Shown here in pieces: positions 1-7,813 of a stretch of 22,022 nt of DNA (the first letter of the stretch is position 1; every line of letters begins with the position of its first letter). The DNA lies in NCBI GenBank assembly GCA_002699335.1, contig PACG01000241.1, forward strand, positions 5,029-27,050. Reading direction: 5' to 3'. This stretch comes from Candidatus Poribacteria bacterium. Lineage in GTDB: Bacteria; Poribacteria; WGA-4E; UBA9662. The notes under the pieces are model-generated. The model was not told where the DNA came from. It saw nothing but the letters and a program-made list of their open reading frames with translations, and did no database searches. Position numbers and translations under genes: made by a program.

Positions 1-3
1 CCG

Positions 4-402
4 ATGTCCTGGTTACGACCAACCCGGTATCTCGCCTATGTCGCTTTACTGGTCTTTACTTTTAGCCTGACGATGTTGAACCTCGGTGATGATGATAGCA
101 CCTCGAATATCTGGACAATCCTCTATTTTCTAGCCATACCTGTAGCCATCTATATTTCGGTCGAGATCAAACCAAACCAATGGCTCTGTTACTTTTCGCT
201 ATTGGTTTATGCGATTTGGATTTTGGTGAAATCTGTCGAATTTCTGGTCACATCTGACTGGTTTCGTAATCTTGACGAATTGGTATTAGTCATCTTTTTC
301 CTCCTAGGCGTAACATGGCTGAGTCTAGTTGTCTTTACATTTTGGCAGATCAATCAACGAATAAAAATAAACCTAAGTCAGGAGGTGTCAGATGCAGCAT
401 AG
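4..402 (+). CDS. Small four-helix membrane protein of unknown function
   Basis: A 132-residue, strongly hydrophobic protein with four predicted membrane helices (about residues 9-27, 36-53, 60-80 and 92-114). The end is short and polar. I do not recognise a family. Its last 11 bases overlap the start of the next gene, and a strong ribosome binding site (AGGAGGTG, 380-387) for that gene lies inside its 3' end, so the two are probably translationally coupled. The neighbours are DUF2157 and GDYXXLXY membrane proteins, so it likely belongs to the same envelope operon. The ATG lies three bases from the window edge, so the true start could be further upstream, outside the window. Confidence 0.7.
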   Translation: MSWLRPTRYLAYVALLVFTFSLTMLNLGDDDSTSNIWTILYFLAIPVAIYISVEIKPNQWLCYFSLLVYAIWILVKSVEFLVTSDWFRNLDELVLVIFFLLGVTWLSLVVFTFWQINQRIKINLSQEVSDAA

Positions 403-1435
403 TCCGCCAACGTGGAACCCGCCTCTATTTGAACGGTTAGCCGATGTGATCGAACTAACCGATATTCGTAGACAGCGTTTGCTCGATTTCACCCAGAAGT
501 GGGAGCAAAACGACCCCTCGACACTGGGTAAGGTTGTCACTGCTATTTTGACCATAGTTGGCAGTTTTATTGTCGGTGTAACGTTTATTGGCATTCTCAG
601 CCTTGTTTTTGGATTAAGTAGTCTCTACGCTTTCTATATTATCTCTCAACTGACTTTTGTTGGCACTGGCGTTTTTCTTCACTTTCTTCGTAAGTCACAA
701 CTCCTTGACCTTGCTTCCGCTATTCTGATGCTGATTGGACTCCTCGCTTCTGGTGGAGTTGCCTTAGCTCCAGACCAGGGAATCTCTAGCCCACTCCTTT
801 TTCCACTCTGGATTATCACTGTCAGTTTTATCATCTCACTGGTGCGTTCAGGTGGAATGATCCACGTCAATATTTTGATGGCTGAAGCCTACCTGTTCGC
901 TTTTCTAATGATTCAGTTTGAGTCTCGCACCGTTGGTGATTTTCAACCTGCCGTACCGATTAGCATTGCGATGGTGATCAATCTGCTACTATTAGCGATT
1001 AGCTATACCCCTGTTAAAATTCTACCGTCTCATGTCCGTTTACGCACCCAGCCTATCCTGAAAAACATGGCCCTAATGGTTGCCACTTTACTGGCATTTG
1101 TCTTGACTTTTGAAGGAATCTATCATTTTGGTCAGGATGGTATTTCGGCCTGGGGTACTGGACTCTTAACGACCTATAACCTGTTTTTTATGTTTGCTAC
1201 AGGAGCAATGGTCTGGTTCGGTTACAGGCTAAATCGACATAATGTGCTGGTCTTTGGTGGGATTTTCTGGTTTGCCTTTCTATTTTACAAGTATTACGAT
1301 CTGTTCTGGGATCTACTACACAAGTCGATTTTCCTATCTGCGTTAGGACTGATCTTGATTGCAATTAGCTATCTGATTCGACAAAATGCTAGGCCTAAAT
1401 TGTTAACGCTGACTGAGGTGGATCTTGAAAACTAG
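392..1435 (+). CDS. DUF2157-family multi-pass membrane protein
   Basis: A 347-residue protein. A soluble N-terminal segment of about 45 residues, rich in helix-forming and charged residues, is followed by roughly ten hydrophobic helices to the end. That is the layout of DUF2157 proteins, whose molecular role is unknown. The start at 392 is fixed by AGGAGGTG at 380-387, four bases upstream of the ATG. It overlaps the gene before and the gene after by 11 bases each, so all three should be co-translated. The GDYXXLXY protein next to it is the usual partner of DUF2157 proteins, which supports the assignment. The family call rests on layout and partner gene, not on a diagnostic catalytic motif. 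Confidence 0.75.
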   Translation: MQHSPPTWNPPLFERLADVIELTDIRRQRLLDFTQKWEQNDPSTLGKVVTAILTIVGSFIVGVTFIGILSLVFGLSSLYAFYIISQLTFVGTGVFLHFLRKSQLLDLASAILMLIGLLASGGVALAPDQGISSPLLFPLWIITVSFIISLVRSGGMIHVNILMAEAYLFAFLMIQFESRTVGDFQPAVPISIAMVINLLLLAISYTPVKILPSHVRLRTQPILKNMALMVATLLAFVLTFEGIYHFGQDGISAWGTGLLTTYNLFFMFATGAMVWFGYRLNRHNVLVFGGIFWFAFLFYKYYDLFWDLLHKSIFLSALGLILIAISYLIRQNARPKLLTLTEVDLEN

Positions 1436-1919
1436 CATCTTAACAACTAACGGCCAAAAATGGTTACTTCTTGTAGTTGTCGTACAAATAGTAATAGTTG
1501 CCGTTTTAATCGCTAGCAAAGAGACACTGCTTCGAACTGGTCAAACTGTTAAATTGGAGTTGGCTCCTCTCGATCCAAGATCGTTAATGCAAGGTGATTA
1601 CGTTCGACTCAACTATAAAATCAGTCAATTGCCACCAGAAGTAGGTCTTGGTGATTCCCACCGTGTTCAACTGATACTTCATCCCGACGAAAACGGTATC
1701 TTCCAATTCAAAGAGATCTACCGCAAAAGTAAGATACTTGCCCCTGACGAAGTGGTGATCACCGGACGGCCAGCCGGCGATCAAAACCAACTCCATTTCG
1801 GGATTGAATCCTACTTTGTACCTGAAGGCACAGGCATAGAAGTTGAACGCTCGGCTAAATACGGCATTGTCAAAGTTAATAAAAAAGGCGATGCTATGCT
1901 AATCAGCTTGAGTCCATAA
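1425..1919 (+). CDS. GDYXXLXY-family membrane-anchored protein
   Basis: A 164-residue protein with one N-terminal membrane anchor (about residues 12-30) and a periplasmic or extracytoplasmic remainder. The family hallmark GDYVRLNY is present at residues 57-64, matching GDYxxLxY, and is preceded by a PLDPRSLMQ stretch typical of these proteins. The start is a TTG at 1425 with GAGGTG at 1415-1420; no ATG is better placed. It overlaps the DUF2157 gene by 11 bases. Known relatives are encoded beside DUF2157 (and often DUF4401) proteins, but no biochemical role is established. It is the last gene of this plus-strand operon; a hairpin follows 55 bases downstream. Confidence 0.85.
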   Translation: MKTSILTTNGQKWLLLVVVVQIVIVAVLIASKETLLRTGQTVKLELAPLDPRSLMQGDYVRLNYKISQLPPEVGLGDSHRVQLILHPDENGIFQFKEIYRKSKILAPDEVVITGRPAGDQNQLHFGIESYFVPEGTGIEVERSAKYGIVKVNKKGDAMLISLSP

Positions 1920-1974
1920 TCGTACTCCCCAGATCCACTCGATAAATCTCAGTACAACTACGTCTGGGTATAAA

Positions 1975-2010
1975 CTTCTTAGGTCCGGATAAAAGAGCCG
2001 GACTAAGAAG
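1975..2010 (+). terminator. Hairpin after the DUF2157 operon, possible terminator
   Basis: CTTCTTAGGTCCGG (1975-1988) pairs with CCGGACTAAGAAG (1998-2010), giving 13 base pairs with one bulged G around a 9-base loop. It lies 55 bases after the last stop codon of the operon. There is no U tract on either strand, so it may act as a factor-dependent terminator or an mRNA-stabilising 3' stem rather than a classical intrinsic terminator. Confidence 0.5.
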
Positions 2011-2024
2011 GAAGAAAGACTTAA

Positions 2025-2168
2025 ACTGACAGTAAAACCACACCAGTTCTGATATTGATCGTTGATGCTATCGCATCACAGGTCGCAGAGGTCATCGACG
2101 GTGTAGGCAAGGCTGACAGTGAAGTTGATCCGGTTAATTTAGAGGTGTCACTGGAAGTGACTAAATAG
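2025..2168 (+). pseudogene. Short coding remnant resembling a Trypco2-type domain
   Basis: One frame stays open from 2025 to a TAG at 2166-2168. It encodes about 47 residues that look coding: ILIVDAIASQVAEVIDGVG followed by DPVNLEVSLEVTK. There is no ATG and no ribosome binding site. The pattern (amphipathic helix, short loop, then a strand of alternating E/V residues ending EVTK) resembles the small trypsin-co-occurring domain 2 (Trypco2), in which a similar VGPVELELEVEVTKE stretch is typical. I infer a truncated, dead domain; chance coding-like sequence remains possible. Confidence 0.3.
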
Positions 2169-2325
2169 TTAAATAGCATTCTTCTCCAGTTTATTTTTCA
2201 ATCAAACGGCGGTGCAGGAAAGATAATAGGACTATAGAAAATGATCGAAACCGTCTAGCTAATCTTCTATGAACTGTCTTTGGTAAGAGTGTCCGATCTT
2301 TGTCTCGATATTAGATGTATTGAGG
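2169..2325. other. Non-coding stretch between Trypco2-like remnant and groEL promoter
   Basis: AT-rich sequence with no open frame of note, no recognisable RNA gene and no CIRCE repeat (TTAGCACTC-N9-GAGTGCTAA). I see nothing assignable in it. Confidence 0.5.
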
Positions 2326-2355
2326 TTGACTTTTTATCACTGGCTAATGTATACA
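2326..2355 (+). promoter_or_regulatory. groEL promoter (sigma70-type)
   Basis: The -35 box TTGACT (2326-2331) and the -10 box TATACA (2350-2355) are separated by 18 bases, which is a good vegetative promoter. The predicted start lies near 2362, about 50 bases upstream of the groEL ATG. The -10 box is embedded in the palindrome described separately. Confidence 0.7.
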
Positions 2356-2359
2356 TTAG
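2344..2359. promoter_or_regulatory. Perfect 16-bp palindrome over the groEL -10 box, candidate operator
   Basis: CTAATGTATACATTAG is a perfect inverted repeat with no spacer. It completely covers the -10 hexamer. A second, looser inverted repeat (CCTGA 2361-2365 / TCAGG 2374-2378) follows directly at the expected transcription start. The position is where a repressor dimer would block polymerase. No CIRCE element is present, so if groEL is heat-regulated here it is not by a standard HrcA site. The binding protein is unknown. Confidence 0.5.
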
Positions 2360-2411
2360 GCCTGAATCATATATCAGGACTTAAACTTAAATTGCCTTGA
2401 AGGAGTATTTA

Positions 2412-4034
2412 ATGGCAGCCAAACAGCTCATCTACGATGCTAAAGCTAGAACGGCCCTCAGAGCGGGCGTTGATACGTTATCTAAAGCAGTTGCTTCTAC
2501 GCTTGGCCCCCGGGGTCGTAACGTAATTCTACAGAAATCATTTGGGGGTCCCGTCATTACCAGTGATGGAGTAACTATCGCCAAGGAAATTGAATTACCG
2601 AATAACTACGAGAATATGGGGGCACAGTTGTTGAAGACTGTCGCCACTAAAACCAATGATGCGGTCGGTGACGGGACAACTACTGCAACCCTGTTGGCAC
2701 AGGAGATTATACACGAAGGCATCAAAGGAGTAACGGCCGGTATCGATGCCATGCAGATGAAAATTGGGATCGACAAAGCGACCGAGGCCATCGTCACTCA
2801 CTTAGATGGGCAGAGACAGCCTGTAGATACCTACGAACAAACGTTACAGGTGGCGTCAATATCGGCTAACGATGATGCCAATAATAGCGATATCGGTCAA
2901 ACGATCGCCGATGCGATGGAAAAAATTGGTAAAGATGGAGTCATCACCATTGAGGAAGCCAAAAGTGCTGATACCGCCATTGACGTTGTGGAAGGGATGC
3001 AATTTGACCGTGGATTCCTCTCCCCTCATTTTGTTACTGACGCGGAAAGCCAGATTGTAGAACTCGAAGATCCTTTCATTTTGATCAACGATAGTAAAAT
3101 CAGTGCTGTTCAAGACCTAGTGCCAATTCTAGAAAAGATCTCCGAACTCTCTCGTTCCCTACTGATCATTGCAGAGGATATTGAAGGTGAGGCCCTGTCG
3201 ACTTTGGTAGTCAACAAGTTACGGGGTGGATTAAAGATTGCGGCCGTAAAAGCACCCGGCTTCGGTGATCGTCGAAAAGAGATGTTAGCTGACATTGGCA
3301 TTTTAACCAATGGTCAGGTTATTGCTGAAGAGCGTGGGATTCGACTAGAAAATATCGTCGTTGGAATGCTCGGTACAGCCAAGCGGGTGGTCATCGACAA
3401 AGATAATACTACTATCGTAGATGGTGCGGGGTCCAGCCAAGATATTGCTGACCAGATCAAGCGAATCCGTACTCTGATCGCTGATACCACTTCTGACTAC
3501 GATCGGGAAAAGCTAGAAGAGCGATTGGCCAAATTGGCTGGCGGTGTGGCGGTGATCCGGGTTGGTGCCGCTACGGAGACCGAAATGAAAGAAAAAAAAG
3601 TCCGCTATGAAGACGCATTAGCGGCTACTCGAGCCGCCGTCGATGAAGGCATCGTGGTTGGTGGTGGAATAGCACTGCTTCGTGCAACTGCTGCCGTCTC
3701 TGATCTGTCGTTAAGTCGAGATCAGGCATTTGGTGCTGGCATCATCGAGCGTGCACTGGAAGCACCGGCTAGAACAATTGTGGAAAATGCAGGTGAAGAA
3801 GGAGGCGTAGTTATCAATAAAATTAGGGAGGGCGAAGGCAATTTTGGTTTCAACGCCGCCACACTTGAATTCGAGGACCTACTCGATAGCGGTGTCATAG
3901 ATCCCACAAAAGTAGTCAAATCAGCAGTTCGGAATGCAGCGAGCGTGGCAGGTCTGTTGTTGACTACCGAAGCCCTAGTTACAGAAGTTGAGGAAGAAAA
4001 GGTGGTAGACGATCACCACGGCCACCATCATTAA
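2412..4034 (+). CDS. groEL: 60-kDa chaperonin GroEL with His-rich C-terminus
   Basis: Full-length chaperonin, 540 residues. The start is the ATG at 2412 (AAGGAG at 2400-2405, six-base spacer) rather than the in-frame TTG at 2397, which lies on the ribosome binding site. ATP-site residues are intact: D52 in SDGVT, D87 in GDGTTTAT, and the equatorial Asp (D401) in YEDAL. The cpn60 signature [12 protein letters not shown] is present. It should form the tetradecameric ring that folds cytosolic proteins in an ATP-dependent cycle with GroES. Two oddities stand out. No groES lies upstream; the nearest plus-strand gene upstream is a membrane protein. The usual Gly-Gly-Met tail is replaced by [10 protein letters not shown], a potential metal-binding tail like those of some secondary GroEL copies (for example mycobacterial GroEL1). 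It has its own promoter and terminator, so it is monocistronic. Confidence 0.98.
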   Translation: MAAKQLIYDAKARTALRAGVDTLSKAVASTLGPRGRNVILQKSFGGPVITSDGVTIAKEIELPNNYENMGAQLLKTVATKTNDAVGDGTTTATLLAQEIIHEGIKGVTAGIDAMQMKIGIDKATEAIVTHLDGQRQPVDTYEQTLQVASISANDDANNSDIGQTIADAMEKIGKDGVITIEEAKSADTAIDVVEGMQFDRGFLSPHFVTDAESQIVELEDPFILINDSKISAVQDLVPILEKISELSRSLLIIAEDIEGEALSTLVVNKLRGGLKIAAVKAPGFGDRRKEMLADIGILTNGQVIAEERGIRLENIVVGMLGTAKRVVIDKDNTTIVDGAGSSQDIADQIKRIRTLIADTTSDYDREKLEERLAKLAGGVAVIRVGAATETEMKEKKVRYEDALAATRAAVDEGIVVGGGIALLRATAAVSDLSLSRDQAFGAGIIERALEAPARTIVENAGEEGGVVINKIREGEGNFGFNAATLEFEDLLDSGVIDPTKVVKSAVRNAASVAGLLLTTEALVTEVEEEKVVDDHHGHHH

Positions 4035-4110
4035 ATCCTACCAACGTGTTTGCCTAATGATGTTGCTGGACTAGCCAGTTAGGCCTGTACCAGAGTTAAG
4101 ATTGAGTTGA

Positions 4111-4150
4111 AAGCCATGCTACAATTCAGACGTTGTAGCATGGCTTTTTT
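4111..4150 (+). terminator. Rho-independent terminator of groEL
   Basis: A perfect 14-bp stem, AAGCCATGCTACAA (4111-4124) pairing with TTGTAGCATGGCTT (4133-4146), encloses an 8-base loop and runs into six T residues (4145-4150). It lies 76 bases after the groEL stop. This is the clearest terminator in the window and it acts on the plus strand only. Confidence 0.93.
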
Positions 4151-4349
4151 GTTGTTGGACTAACCAAACACAGCATCTGACTTTTTGCTGTGTAAGCGAG
4201 ATCAGACGTCATCTTCCGGCCAGAGAAATCAAGGTGTTTAACATGAAAATCCAAGCCATAAAAAACATTCCCCTGCAGGTTTACATCTACGGGCGGCTAG
4301 TCTAACGGATTACTCCTTGAGGATAGCCCTCCAATGAAAGTTATTACCG
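4151..4349 (+). other. Leader region of the creatininase-like gene with a 20-codon ORF
   Basis: This spacer has no conventional gene. A 20-codon frame at 4243-4305 starts with ATG, has AAGGTG upstream, and begins MKIQAIKNIPLQVYI. That resembles the N-terminus of enolase-superfamily (mandelate racemase/muconate lactonizing) proteins, which often start MKI-x-x-I-x-x-x-P-L. It ends at a TAA 45 bases before the next gene. It could be the stub of a deleted enolase-superfamily gene, an upstream leader peptide, or chance. Confidence 0.3.
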
Positions 4350-5087
4350 ATGAATTGGAAATACTATCATCAACTCAGACCAGATCAACTGGAGAAAATA
4401 GTGGCTGAAACGCCGATTTCTTTTTGGCCTTTGGGGTTGCTGGAGCATCACGGCTGGCACTTGCCCATCGGTTTTGATGGTATCAAGGCAGAGCGACTCT
4501 GCGTTCGAATCGCTGAACAAACTGGTGGTGTGATTCTACCCACAATGTGGTGGGGAGCGCTAGGTGGTCACAGCGATTTCAAGTGGACACACTATCAAGA
4601 TCCAACTGCCGTGGTGAACATCTTTACCACGACAGTTGAACAGCTGATCCAGTTTGGATTCCGGGTTCTGGTGTTGATGGCGGGCCACTATCCGTGGCAA
4701 AGCATTCTCAACCAGCAGTTACCCCAATTCGAAGCTAAATACCCAAACATTCATTTCCTGGCAGGGACGGAAGCCAATATTGGCGGAGAGTCGGTAAAAA
4801 TTGGTGGGGATCATGCTGCCAAAGAGGAGACTGCTTACGGACTGGCTTTGTTACCGGAGCTCGTCGATCAGTCCACCCTACGATCTGGACGTGATCAAAC
4901 CGTATGGCCAAACAACGCCCCACCACCTGCCGATAGACAGCATCCCGGTGTCGAATTCGATCCGAATGAACCGATGTTCGCGCAGATGGGAGAACCGGCG
5001 GACCAGGCCACGGCGGCTCACGGTGAGCAGGCACTAACGCAGGTAGTTGATTCTCTAGTCATTCGGATTAACAATTTTCTGCTTTGA
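4350..5087 (+). CDS. Creatininase-family metal-dependent amidohydrolase
   Basis: A 245-residue protein, close to the usual length of the creatininase/FAPy-deformylase family. These are divalent-metal enzymes that cleave cyclic or linear amide bonds (creatinine, formylated pyrimidines, mycofactocin precursor peptide). Visible metal and active-site motifs are GLLEHHGWHLPIGFD (residues 29-43, with E32, H34 and D43), AGHYP (111-115, the place of the usual NGHGGN) and GDHAAKEETA (153-162, with H155 and E159/E160). The departure from NGHGGN means the substrate cannot be inferred. It stands alone on the plus strand, convergent with the RraA-like gene. The upstream ribosome binding site is weak. An ATG at 4334 is in another frame and is not used. 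Confidence 0.88.
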   Translation: MNWKYYHQLRPDQLEKIVAETPISFWPLGLLEHHGWHLPIGFDGIKAERLCVRIAEQTGGVILPTMWWGALGGHSDFKWTHYQDPTAVVNIFTTTVEQLIQFGFRVLVLMAGHYPWQSILNQQLPQFEAKYPNIHFLAGTEANIGGESVKIGGDHAAKEETAYGLALLPELVDQSTLRSGRDQTVWPNNAPPPADRQHPGVEFDPNEPMFAQMGEPADQATAAHGEQALTQVVDSLVIRINNFLL

Positions 5088-5468
5088 GTCCATGGATTAT
5101 ACGCCTGTAAACCACTATCGGTTGCATTTTCTCGCCATTCCCCCACTCTAAAATTCACCACCATTCTTCGGTCCGGATTAGTCTTACATTCTCCCTATTA
5201 GACCGTGCAGTAATGCGTTGCTTGTATTTCCCCTCTGCTACTTATCAATTTCTCGTAGCCGGGTAGTTCAATGGACAAAGCCGATGTCTGGGGATGTCGA
5301 TCTCCGCGTGGCAATAAGTACACTAGCTGAATCAGCTATATTAGTGGGATCGGTATCGGGTTCTGCCTGATTCAACCAGTTTCTCTGCTTCTGGCAGCGA
5401 AATATATTCCTTTCTTTGGCACACCCCATCTCTAAAAAAGTTATGATTCTCGGTGTCACCAACCCTAT
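5088..5468. other. Convergent intergenic region with a tRNA-like 5' half
   Basis: About 380 bases lie between the convergent creatininase-like and RraA-like genes. I see no convincing ORF and no strong terminator. From about 5257, GCCGGGTAGTTCAATGG resembles the acceptor and D-arm of a bacterial tRNA, but no matching 3' acceptor strand or T-loop (GGTTC-A/G-A) follows, so it is at best a tRNA relic. A 15-base palindrome, TAGCTGA-A-TCAGCTA, lies at 5324-5338. Confidence 0.4.
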
Positions 5469-6305
5469 CTACAGTTGGGCAAAGATCTCTAGCACGTCGA
5501 TCTTATTCTTCCAGCACTCAAACTCGTTTTCCATCTCCTCTGACCATTTGCGATCGACTTCACCCGGCGTGTAACGACCGTCAGAGATGCTCTTTTTACC
5601 CCAGTAGTCGCGCAAGCGTACGTTCTCAGAATTCTCGACGACTTCTCTGGCATACTGCGGCGGGATAAAGACCACGCCCGACTCTTTGGCCAGCACAACA
5701 TCACCGGGCATACAGGTAGCGGTGCCGATGCGTACCGGGCCATTTATTTCGGCCATGGTGACTTCGCCGATGGCTGTCGGGTGTGTGCCGCGGCACAGCA
5801 CGTTGAAGGGTAGTTGGCGCACACGCTCGTCGTCGCGGATGCTGCCGTCGATCACCACGCCGGTGCCACCGGTATTGACGTTGATGGCCGTGCCCAGGTT
5901 GTCACCGATAAAGGTGCCTTTAATAATTTTGCCGAAAAGTTCGACCACCAGCACATCGTCTTTGACCAACATGTCGATAACCCAGGAGTTCTGGCCACCG
6001 ACGCGCTTGTTGCGCTCACCGTCGGCTTCGACCACATCGTTCAGGTCCGGCCGATGCGGCACGTAGCGACAGGTAACGGCGCGACCGACGATGACGCGGT
6101 CAGGGTGTAGATTAAGCCAGTCTCCATCGAACTGAAAGTGGTGGCCTTTGCCTCCCAACACGCCCCAAGCCTCCTCAATCGTTACCTGTTCCATACGCCT
6201 GAGAATGTCGTCATTCACTTTGGGCCGCCCGTTTCGGTAGCGCGATCCCTGGTACGATGGCGTGAGTTTCCTATGTTTACCTTTAGTATCGAGTTCGAAA
6301 TCCAT
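5469..6305 (-). CDS. RraA-like protein (HMG/CHA aldolase-type fold)
   Basis: A 278-residue member of the RraA/dimethylmenaquinone-methyltransferase-like family. Members include 4-hydroxy-4-methyl-2-oxoglutarate aldolases, which split their substrate into pyruvate pieces, and RNase E regulators. The family core is intact: GDNLGTAI (a GDxxxxA glycine loop) and VIDGSIRDDERV, with the DGxxRD metal/pyruvate motif. The protein is longer than the minimal 160-residue RraA. It has about 70 extra N-terminal residues (a helical segment, REMEQVTIEEAWG-like) and a C-terminal tail, a form seen in environmental bacteria. The start is set by GGGAGGAG five bases upstream of the ATG. It lies 58 bases after the AGE-type gene on the same strand. 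Its G+C is visibly higher than that of its neighbours. An aldolase role fits the sugar context better than RNase regulation. Confidence 0.85.
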   Translation of the reverse strand: MDFELDTKGKHRKLTPSYQGSRYRNGRPKVNDDILRRMEQVTIEEAWGVLGGKGHHFQFDGDWLNLHPDRVIVGRAVTCRYVPHRPDLNDVVEADGERNKRVGGQNSWVIDMLVKDDVLVVELFGKIIKGTFIGDNLGTAINVNTGGTGVVIDGSIRDDERVRQLPFNVLCRGTHPTAIGEVTMAEINGPVRIGTATCMPGDVVLAKESGVVFIPPQYAREVVENSENVRLRDYWGKKSISDGRYTPGEVDRKWSEEMENEFECWKNKIDVLEIFAQL

Positions 6306-6363
6306 ATTCTCCTCCCAAAAGCTACAAAAAAATCACAAGTTCCGGAGTGGAAGTGTGACTAGT

Positions 6364-7557
6364 CTAATAATTAGCAGAGCGGTCCGCATGTAAATGTTCC
6401 AGCCTTATAGCTTCCATACACATTCCTACAACATGATAATCAACCTTATACTCATTTCCTTTATTCTGCCAATGGACCGTACCGCCATCTCCAGCGGACA
6501 TGAACCATCCTCTATGCTCAGGGTCTACAAAGTTCTGCTGAATGAAGTCAATCGTTTTCCCAAGAGGTAGCCAAAGGTCCTCTCTATTGTGGCCCACAGC
6601 AAAGCGCATCAGGGCTCGAGTCGCTTCACATTGCTCCCACCATCCTTTGTGGTCTGTCGCGATGCCTTCCGGGGACGCGGGCGAATAGATTCCTCCCTCC
6701 TCCGAATCAAATCCTATTTGCAAACCGTAGTCTATAAAGCGCGCCGCCTGGTCTAGATAAGTTTCCGGCAATCCGATTTCGACGGCCTCCGACAAGAGAA
6801 AAGCCCATTCAAAGGCATGACCAATATCGATTCTACGCCCTTTTTCCACCTGTTCTTCCATCCAGTCAGAGGTATATATTTCGGGTAATATATGATCGTC
6901 CTGCCGTACGAGTTTTGACAGAACAAAGTCGGCGATCTTCTCTGCCTCCCGGAACATATAGTCCATGCCATCTAGTGCCCCGAAAGCGAGGATAGCTTCG
7001 AAAAGATGCATAATGGGATTCTGTGAATTCGGCTCCGTGCGCTCTTTGAAGTCGTGGGTCATAGTTGCTTTCAAACCCCCGTAGCGGTCTATAAAGTGCT
7101 TGCTCAAGATCTCTCAAGTATCGAGAGCAGCATTCTTAAAGGCTCGATTACCAGAGACGCGGAACGCATGGCAAAACCCGAAAAGCACAAAGGTATGTCC
7201 ATAGCTAAACTTGTTCGGATCGAGCACTTCACCATCTGTGTTGCATGCATGAAACCATCCACCGTTTTCAGCATCCCAGAATCGTTCTAGCAAGAATCCG
7301 GCTCCTAATTCAACAGCTTTGAGGTACGCCTCATCCCCAGTTAGTTCATACCCTTTCGAGAAATTATATAATAGCCGAGTTTGGGAAACGGTGGTGCCGT
7401 ACTCTTTCTCCAGCCGGTTCCATCTTCGGCCAAGGTGAGGTATAAACAGCCCGTTGTCCGTAACGGAACTCGATAGCCATCGGGGAAGAATGTCGTCAAG
7501 AAGATGTGTTCTGAACCATCCATAATCGATCGTGTTTTCTGCAGACGTAGTTTTCAT
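6364..7557 (-). pseudogene. AGE-family sugar epimerase broken by one in-frame TGA
   Basis: The frame encodes about 396 residues, the normal length for the N-acylglucosamine 2-epimerase family (AGE, cellobiose epimerase, mannose isomerase), an (alpha/alpha)6 barrel. Family residues are visible on both sides of the break: SQTRLLYNFSKGYELTG and SYGHTFVLFGF before it, then GHAFEWAFLLSEA with its catalytic-type His and KGWWEQCEATRAL after it. The only lesion is a TGA (minus strand, 7116-7114) after ...FKNAALDT. The same frame continues at once as EILSKHFIDRYGG, so there is no frameshift. A single CGA-to-TGA change would explain it. The ATG at 7557 is chosen over a TTG at 7581 because GGGGAAGAG precedes it. 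The gene lies between the propeller protein and the RraA-like gene, so all three probably formed a catabolic operon. Sequencing error or stop readthrough are alternatives to a dead gene. Confidence 0.88.
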
Positions 7558-7813
7558 CGGCTCTTCCCCTGCCACAAACAAATCAATGTGACGATTTCCA
7601 AAAACTGGTTGTCATTACAATCTTACTATTACGATTAGCGTTTAGGTAGTGAGCCCATCTAAATAGCAGGGCTGCCTAATTGTTTTTTCTGCTAGAATCG
7701 TGGCTTTTAAGGCCAACTTTGAACTCTCTCTTTCGATGTAGAAACCAGGCTCTATTCCCTTTTATCTGAGGTTGTGGATCACACTGCTATCGAGGCGGTC
7801 GCCGATAGCTTGC

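Noticed and set aside
2397..2411. TTG start adding five residues to GroEL
   Set aside because: It overlaps the AAGGAG ribosome binding site, which is spaced correctly for the ATG at 2412, and MAAKQ is the normal GroEL start.
2169..2411. CIRCE operator upstream of groEL
   Set aside because: No TTAGCACTC/GAGTGCTAA pair or close variant is present.
5257..5330. A complete tRNA gene starting GCCGGGTAGTTC
   Set aside because: The D-stem and anticodon stem pair poorly, there is no T-loop consensus and no 3' acceptor strand; kept only as a possible relic.
5686..6110. Long plus-strand frames opposite the RraA-like gene
   Set aside because: They arise from the high G+C of that gene and do not resemble proteins; the minus frame has the family motifs and a strong ribosome binding site.
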